From contig NKJD01000011.1 of assembly GCA_002256385.1 (NCBI GenBank), positions 1 to 64,000 on the forward strand: a stretch of DNA of 64,000 nucleotides, written 5' to 3'. Shown piece after piece: positions 58,159-64,000 of this stretch. The notes beneath the pieces were generated by a model that saw only the letters and a program-made list of their open reading frames with translations, was not told the origin of the DNA and made no database searches. Every line of letters begins with the position of its first letter. The first letter of the stretch is position 1. The DNA comes from Flavobacterium sp. BFFFF2 (GTDB taxonomy: Bacteria > Bacteroidota > Bacteroidia > Flavobacteriales > Flavobacteriaceae). Made by a program: the position numbers and the translations under genes.

Positions 58159-58309
58159 ATAAGCTATTGCCTGTTGCCTAATGGCTAATGCCTTCTTTTG
58201 ACTTTCGACTTTTGACTTTCGACTTTCGACTGTTGAAGATTATAACTTTATGCAAATTCCCCATTCACAATTATAGTTTAAATTTGCCCAATCGTTTTAT
58301 TCAAAAGCC

Positions 58310-59254
58310 ATGAGAGCAAAATACATCAACCCGTTTACCGACTTTGGTTTCAAGAAAATCTTCGGCGAAGAAGCCAGTAAGCCGCAGCTTATCGACTTTT
58401 TGAATGCACTTTTGCCTCAAACCCATACCATTGTTGACCTGAGTTTCAAAAATGCGGAGCAATTGGGACAAACCGATGCTGATCGCAAAGCCATTTACGA
58501 CATTTATTGCCAAACGGACAAGGGCGAAAAATTCATCGTCGAGCTCCAAAAAGCCAAACAGAACTATTTCATAGAACGAACCATCTATTATTCCACCTTT
58601 CCGATTCAAGAACAAGCCGAAAAAGGGTTTTGGAATTACAACCTAAAGGCTGTTTATTGCATCGGAATTTTAGACTTTACCTTTGATGACTATGAAACAG
58701 AGTTCGAAAAAAACGAAGTGGTTCATACCATCACATTGAAAAACCAACATGGCAGCACGTTTTATGACAAACTGACTTACATTTATTTGGAAATGCCCAA
58801 TTTCAAGCGGTCCGAACACGAATTGGAAACCCGATTAGACAAGTGGTTGTATTTCATTAAACATTTAGAAGATTTCGAAAGCATCCCTACCATTTTTAAA
58901 GATGACGTTTTTTCAAAAGCCTTTGAAAAGGCAGAAATCGCCAATTACAACACAGCAGAACTGGACAAATACCAAGCCAGCTTAAAAGTTTTTCGAGACA
59001 ATAAAGCAGTTTATGATTATGCCGTGGAAACTGCATATGATGAAGGCATTTCAAAAGGGATGATCGATGGCATTTCAAAAGGGATGTTGGAAGGAAAGCT
59101 CGAAGGAAAGCTCGAAGGAAAGCTCGAAGGAAAGCTCGAAGGAATGCTCGAAGGAAAACTTGAAGTTGCAAAAGGGCTCAAAGAAAACGGTGTCCCAATA
59201 GCAATCATTATCAAAACCACTGGACTATCTGAAAGTGAAATTGAAAAACTGTAG
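58310..59254 (+). CDS. Rpn family recombination-promoting nuclease / putative transposase (PD-(D/E)XK)
   Basis: INPFTDFGFKKIFGEEASKPQLIDFLNALL; KAIYDIYCQTDKGEKFIVELQKAKQNYFIERTIYYST. Confidence 0.93.
   Translation: MRAKYINPFTDFGFKKIFGEEASKPQLIDFLNALLPQTHTIVDLSFKNAEQLGQTDADRKAIYDIYCQTDKGEKFIVELQKAKQNYFIERTIYYSTFPIQEQAEKGFWNYNLKAVYCIGILDFTFDDYETEFEKNEVVHTITLKNQHGSTFYDKLTYIYLEMPNFKRSEHELETRLDKWLYFIKHLEDFESIPTIFKDDVFSKAFEKAEIANYNTAELDKYQASLKVFRDNKAVYDYAVETAYDEGISKGMIDGISKGMLEGKLEGKLEGKLEGKLEGMLEGKLEVAKGLKENGVPIAIIIKTTGLSESEIEKL
59089..59162 (+). repeat. 12-bp in-frame tandem repeat (LEGK)n in the Rpn gene
   Basis: ggaaagctcgaa repeated 5-6 times, encoding LEGKLEGKLEGKLEGKLEGMLEGKLE. Confidence 0.95.
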
Positions 59255-59518
59255 AGGAAACATGGAAGAAACAATTTTACTTTCTGGCGGCTGTGTTTTA
59301 CGAATTTTATACGTCGAAAAGTGAGAGCCACTATGTTATTTGTTCTAGTACATAAATAGCTATCCAGAGATCTGGTTTGATTTTAGACGCCATTTCATTT
59401 TTTAATTCAATGAATAGCGGGTGTTTATCCAGAATAAAATCTTTGCCAAAGAAGTGGACTTGGAGCGTCTTGCGTTTAATACTCACCTTGTCTTGGTATT
59501 TTAGGTTCTGGAAAGACT

Positions 59519-61069
59519 TTAGACTTTTGGACTTCTCACCAACCAAAGCCCCACAAAAGTAAATAGCCCATTAATGAACACCAATTCGTTGTCAAAGACA
59601 TAACCACCCGACCAACCTGGGGCGGTTTTTTGTAAAATCCAACAACAGATGGGGGCCAAAACACAAACGACGGGAACGGCTTTTTCTTTTAGTTTAAGGG
59701 TTTTAAAAATAAGGCCAAACGAAAACAATCCCAACAGAGGGCCATATGTATAACTCGCTACTTGGAAAATCACGCTAATGACCGAGCGGTCATTAATGGC
59801 ATTAAACACCATAATCACGGCAAATAATGCCAATGAAAAGGCAATGTGAACGCGGTGTCTTAATCGGATTTGTTGCTTTTCGTCCGTGTCCGTTTTTTTG
59901 TCCATCCCCAAAAAATCGATGCAAAACGAGGTCGTCAGCGCCGTCAAAGCACTGTCGGTGGTGGCAAAAGTGGCGGCTGTCAGTCCTAAAATAAAGGTGA
60001 CGGCCGGAATAAGGCTCATGTGGTGCAAGGCAATTTCAGGGAACAAATAATCGGTATGCGGTTGGCCATTCGCCTCGGGCATTGGGATGTTGTATTGGTC
60101 TTTAAAAATATACAGCAAGGCACCCACACTCAAAAAGAACAGGTTGATGACCACAATAATTCCTGTAAAAGTGAACATGTTTTTTTGGGCTTCTTTCAAG
60201 TTTTTGCAACTCAGGTTTTTTTGCATCAAATCTTGGTCAAGCCCAACCATGGAAAGGGTGACAAAAAAGCCACCTATAAATTGTTTCCAAAAATAATGGC
60301 CCTTGTGAAAATCTTCCCAGAAAAATACTTGCGAATACGAGCTTTTTTTGATGCCCTCAAATACTTGAACTGGGCTCCAATCAAGCTTTTGACCAATAAA
60401 AACCAAGGTCAAAATCACTGAACTTATTAAAAAAAGTGTTTGTAACGTATCTGTAATGATGATGGTTTTGAGCCCGCTTTTATAAGTGTAAGCAAAGATC
60501 AGGAATAATGAGAGTAATACAGTGGTCCAAAAAGGCACGCCAAAGGCATCAAACACATACCGTTGCAACACAATCACGACCAAATACAACCGAAAAGACG
60601 ACCCGATGGTTCGGCCAAGTAAAAATAAACTGGCCGCCGTTTTATACGGAATGGTGCCAAAACGTTGTTCTATGTAGGTGTAAATAGAAGTCAATTGGAG
60701 GCGGTAATAAAGCGGGAGCAAAATGAGCGCCACCGCCAAATACCCCACCGCATTTCCCATAATAAACTGAAAATAACTGAACTGTACTTCGGGCTTGCCG
60801 ACACTGCCTGGCACCGAGATAAAAGTGACTCCTGACAAGGCGGTGCCTATCATGCCAACGGCCACCAAATACCACTTGGAACTGCTGTTGGCTTTGAAAA
60901 AGGTTTGGTTGTCTTGGTTTTTTCGGCCTATGTAATAAGAAATCAAAAAAAGCGCACTAAAATAAATGCCGATTAATAAAAGGATGGTACCTGCTGTCAT
61001 ATGGGCGTTGGTTTGGCCCACAAAGTACAAAAAAGGATACTCATAGCACAAAAAAATTCCGAAGCCCAA
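59519..61069 (-). CDS. sodium:solute symporter (SSS family)
   Basis: YLVAVGMIGTALSGVTFISVPGSVG; ILGLTAATFATTDSALTALTTSFCIDFL; likely start 61000. Confidence 0.92.
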   Translation of the reverse strand: MGFGIFLCYEYPFLYFVGQTNAHMTAGTILLLIGIYFSALFLISYYIGRKNQDNQTFFKANSSSKWYLVAVGMIGTALSGVTFISVPGSVGKPEVQFSYFQFIMGNAVGYLAVALILLPLYYRLQLTSIYTYIEQRFGTIPYKTAASLFLLGRTIGSSFRLYLVVIVLQRYVFDAFGVPFWTTVLLSLFLIFAYTYKSGLKTIIITDTLQTLFLISSVILTLVFIGQKLDWSPVQVFEGIKKSSYSQVFFWEDFHKGHYFWKQFIGGFFVTLSMVGLDQDLMQKNLSCKNLKEAQKNMFTFTGIIVVINLFFLSVGALLYIFKDQYNIPMPEANGQPHTDYLFPEIALHHMSLIPAVTFILGLTAATFATTDSALTALTTSFCIDFLGMDKKTDTDEKQQIRLRHRVHIAFSLALFAVIMVFNAINDRSVISVIFQVASYTYGPLLGLFSFGLIFKTLKLKEKAVPVVCVLAPICCWILQKTAPGWSGGYVFDNELVFINGLFTFVGLWLVRSPKV

Positions 61070-61349
61070 AAAAGGACTCCGGAATGGCAGTACTAAATTT
61101 TAATAGATAATGAGCAATTCAAGAATAAATAAACTTTTGTTTGGGTTTTGGTTTGATTTGAATTTTTAGCAAAGTGAGGATACATGACAAATTTATGCTA
61201 ACAAAATTTGATGCGTTGTCTGAACCGCATTCGTACCTGAAGCATGAAATACGATCTCCAGTAAAATCTCAAATCTCATTCCGATAGCTATAGGGATTAA
61301 ATCCTTCAATCTTTAAATCCTTCAATCTTTAAATCTTTCAATCAGAACT

Positions 61350-62132
61350 TTACAATTTCTTCGCTTCCTCCCAAAAAACATCCATTTCCGCCAACGTCAT
61401 TTCCGACAATGGTTTATTGATTTCTTTGGCTTTGCTTTCTAAATACTGAAATCGTTTGGTGAATTTTTGATTGGTTCGTTCCAACGCATCTTCTGGGTTG
61501 ATGTTCAAAAAGCGCGCATAATTGATCAGGGAAAACAGCACATCACCAAATTCGGCTTCCATTTGCGCTTGGTTTTTGTCTTGTACTTCTTTTTGGAACT
61601 CGGCCAATTCTTCTTGCACTTTGTCCCACACTTGCTCAGGCCGCTCCCAATCAAAGCCGACACCTTTTACTTTATCTTGGATGCGGTAGGCTTTTACCAA
61701 GGCAGGTAATCCATTCGGCACGCCTTCCAATACCGAACTTTTTCCTTCTTTAAGTTTCAGTTGCTCCCAATTGCGTTTGACTTCTTCTTCGTCTTTCACG
61801 GTAACATCGCCATAAATATGTGGATGCCTTGAAATGAGTTTATCGCAAATAGCATGCGCTACGTCGGCGATGTCAAAATCGTTGGTTTCACTCCCAATTT
61901 TGGCATAAAAACAAATGTGCAGCAGCACATCGCCGAGCTCTTTTTTAATTTCATCGCGGTCGCCTTTAAGGATGGCATCGGCCAATTCGTAGGTTTCCTC
62001 AATGGTTAAATGGCGCAGCGATTCAAATGTTTGTTTCTGATCCCACGGGCATTTTTCGCGCAATTCGTCCATGATGGTTAATAAACGTGAAAGCGCTTCT
62101 AATTGTTCGGCACGGCTATGCATGTTGTACAT
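61350..62132 (-). CDS. mazG: nucleoside triphosphate pyrophosphohydrolase MazG
   Basis: LREKCPWDQKQTFESLRHLTIEETYELADAI; KELGDVLLHICFYAKI; EFGDVLFSLINYARFLNI. Confidence 0.95.
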   Translation of the reverse strand: MYNMHSRAEQLEALSRLLTIMDELREKCPWDQKQTFESLRHLTIEETYELADAILKGDRDEIKKELGDVLLHICFYAKIGSETNDFDIADVAHAICDKLISRHPHIYGDVTVKDEEEVKRNWEQLKLKEGKSSVLEGVPNGLPALVKAYRIQDKVKGVGFDWERPEQVWDKVQEELAEFQKEVQDKNQAQMEAEFGDVLFSLINYARFLNINPEDALERTNQKFTKRFQYLESKAKEINKPLSEMTLAEMDVFWEEAKKL

Positions 62133-62133
62133 T

Positions 62134-62158
62134 TAAAAAAACCTGCTTGAAGCAGGTT
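62134..62158 (-). terminator. rho-independent terminator (minus strand) of the DUF5606 gene
   Basis: minus: AACCTGCTTCAAGCAGGTTTTTTT. Confidence 0.85.
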
Positions 62159-62168
62159 GTTTGTTGAT

Positions 62169-62597
62169 CTATGCTGTTTTTTCGCCTTCGGCAGTTTCCG
62201 TCTCGGCAGGGACCTCTTTGGAAACCATGCCTTTGTTTTGTAAAATGTTATACCAGTTGAGTGCTTTTTTAATGTCAGAAGCATACACCCGGTCGGCATC
62301 GTAATCGGGCACCACCTCGGAAAAATAAGCCGTCATTTCAGCCTGACTTGCTTTGTTTGAAATGGCAGGGCCTTCATTTTCTTTAACAGCAATGGCCCGG
62401 AAAATATCGACCAATGGCCGTTCTTCGGTGTGGGTGTACATGGAAATTTCAGACAACAAACTCACATTGTTTCGCAAACTTACGGTAATGCGTTTTCCAT
62501 CAATCAATGATTCGGCCACAAAGCCACTGCGGGTTTGTAATTTTAATTCAAAAAGTCCTGGTTTGCCCGAAATGGCTAATATTTTGTCTAGTATCAT
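62169..62597 (-). CDS. DUF5606 domain-containing protein
   Basis: LDKILAISGKPGLFELKLQTRSGFVAESLIDGKRITVSLRNNVSLLSEISMYT. Confidence 0.82.
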   Translation of the reverse strand: MILDKILAISGKPGLFELKLQTRSGFVAESLIDGKRITVSLRNNVSLLSEISMYTHTEERPLVDIFRAIAVKENEGPAISNKASQAEMTAYFSEVVPDYDADRVYASDIKKALNWYNILQNKGMVSKEVPAETETAEGEKTA

Positions 62598-62624
62598 GGT
62601 ATATATAGTTATTCGATTGGTTTA

Positions 62625-63212
62625 TTAACGTCCTTTTTTAGCAATAAATCGCATTCTGTAATCGGGGAAAACTTTGCCTTCCATGATATTTTGCAATTTC
62701 TTTTTAATTAAGACTTTTTTGAGAGAGGCAATTTTATCGGTAAAAAGTACCCCTTCAATATGGTCGTATTCATGTTGAATGACCCGAGCAATGAGGCCAT
62801 CAAACACTTCAGTATGGGTGTTAAAATCTTCATCTTGGTATTCAATGGTAACCACTGACATCCGAGTGACATCTTCGCGTACTTCTGGAATACTTAAGCA
62901 ACCTTCATTGAAACTCCAACTATTGCCTTCCTCTTTGAGCATCCGCGCATTGATGAAGGTGCGTTTAAAATTTTTTAATTTTTCTTGTTCTTCGGGACTG
63001 TAGTCATCGCTGTCATGAAAGGGCTCGGTGTCAATGACAAACAAACGAATGGATTGCCCAATCTGAGGGGCGGCCAAACCAACCCCATGCGCATGATACA
63101 TGGTGTCATACATATTGGCAATGAGTGCCTTGAGCTCTGGATAATCGGGAGCAATGGTTTTTCCAACTTGGCGTAAAACAGGGTCTCCATAACCGACTAT
63201 GGGTAGTATCAT
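62625..63212 (-). CDS. def: peptide deformylase
   Basis: HGVGLAAPQIGQSIRLFVID; NEGCLSIPEV; ARVIQHEYDHIEGVLF. Confidence 0.97.
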   Translation of the reverse strand: MILPIVGYGDPVLRQVGKTIAPDYPELKALIANMYDTMYHAHGVGLAAPQIGQSIRLFVIDTEPFHDSDDYSPEEQEKLKNFKRTFINARMLKEEGNSWSFNEGCLSIPEVREDVTRMSVVTIEYQDEDFNTHTEVFDGLIARVIQHEYDHIEGVLFTDKIASLKKVLIKKKLQNIMEGKVFPDYRMRFIAKKGR

Positions 63213-63266
63213 TGTTCAAATTTTGGCAAAAATAAGATTGTAAAAGGGAAATAGCCCAACAGCAAC

Positions 63267-63683
63267 CTATATTTTTTTTCTATTTAGGTAATCTTGTAGT
63301 AAAATGGTAGCCGCTATTTCATCGACCGTTCCCTTATTTTGCCGCTGCTTCTTTTTCATGCCGCTGGCCAGCATGCTTTGCGAAGCCATTTTGGAGGTAA
63401 AACGCTCGTCAATCCAACGTTGTGGCACGTCCGGGAAATGGGTTTGGATTTTATTGGCCACGGAACGCACGATGGCATCACTTTCAGATGGGCTGCCATC
63501 TAATTGTTTGGGTTCGCCAATCACAAAAGCCACGACCTTTTCTTGTGCTAGGTATTTTTGTAAAAAAGGAATCAGCTGGGGCGTTTCAACGGTGGTTAAA
63601 CCGGAGGCAATCAGTTGAAAATCATCTGTCACGGCTAGCCCCGTTCTTTTAAGTCCAATATCGAAAGCGAGTACACGTGCCAT
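63267..63683 (-). CDS. ruvX: putative Holliday junction resolvase RuvX
   Basis: ARVLAFDIGLKRTGLAVTDD; FVIGEPKQLDGSPSESD; DERFTSKMA; DEIAATILLQDYL. Confidence 0.94.
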   Translation of the reverse strand: MARVLAFDIGLKRTGLAVTDDFQLIASGLTTVETPQLIPFLQKYLAQEKVVAFVIGEPKQLDGSPSESDAIVRSVANKIQTHFPDVPQRWIDERFTSKMASQSMLASGMKKKQRQNKGTVDEIAATILLQDYLNRKKI

Positions 63684-64000
63684 TTATGCTGGTTGTATTA
63701 ATAGGTCAAATCCGTCTTCATCTAAAATAGGCACTTTCAGTTGCACCGCTTTTTCAAGTTTAGCAGGCCCCATATTTTCACCTGCCACCACATAATCGGT
63801 TTTGGAGGTGATGCCGCTTCCTACTTTTCCGCCATGCGATTCAATTAATGCTTTGAGTTCATCGCGTGAATAGCGGCTAAATACGCCTGAAACCACCAGT
63901 GTTTTTCCTTTTAGCTTGTCAGAAGCCAGCTCAGGTTCTGCACCTTGCATTTCAAATTGAATACCAACTCCTTGTAAACGGCTGATCAGTTGCTGAAACG
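63684..64000 (-). CDS. ligA: NAD-dependent DNA ligase, C-terminal BRCT region (runs off window)
   Basis: BRCT LKGKTLVVSGVFSRYSRDELKALIESHGGKVGSGITSKTDYVVAGENMGPAKLEKA; frame open to window end (FQQLISRLQGVGIQFE...). Confidence 0.9.
   Translation of the reverse strand, partial: FQQLISRLQGVGIQFEMQGAEPELASDKLKGKTLVVSGVFSRYSRDELKALIESHGGKVGSGITSKTDYVVAGENMGPAKLEKAVQLKVPILDEDGFDLLIQPA

Noticed and set aside
58310-59254. Calling the Rpn gene a full insertion sequence
   Set aside because: No terminal inverted repeats or TSD found around the gene; only the nuclease-like ORF is supported.

Overview
This 64 kb window looks like a chromosome segment from a Bacteroidetes/Bacteroidota bacterium. Support for that is T9SS C-terminal sorting domains, a FISUMP-type protein, DUF4199, DUF349 and DUF5606 proteins, and heptameric intergenic repeats. 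From about 20 kb on it is mostly housekeeping: tgt, uvrB, kdsA, pyrG, yidC, truA, recQ, kpsF/kdsD-like, tatC, lptB, mazG, def, ruvX and the 3' end of ligA. I see no rRNA, tRNA, CRISPR array, prophage or full-length transposase. The strongest unusual points are: (1) a compact, translationally coupled operon of UbiA prenyltransferase, type III polyketide synthase, methyltransferase, FAD oxidoreductase and a small membrane protein (3.0-7.3 kb), which may make a prenylated polyketide quinone or meroterpenoid; (2) two families of short non-coding inverted-repeat (MITE-like) elements that share a core hairpin. They leave 4-bp target duplications, are nested in each other, and disrupt two genes whose full reading frames are restored exactly when the element plus one TSD copy is removed in silico; (3) a dispersed structured intergenic repeat (3 copies) whose two hairpin stems covary between copies; (4) a 29-bp exact direct repeat of the 3' end of an ABC transporter gene flanking a 2-kb AT-rich insert with a ChaN/Tiki-like lipoprotein gene; (5) a 0.6-kb repeat-dense island next to an Rpn-family nuclease/transposase gene. 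All product names come from reading the translations; no database search was run.
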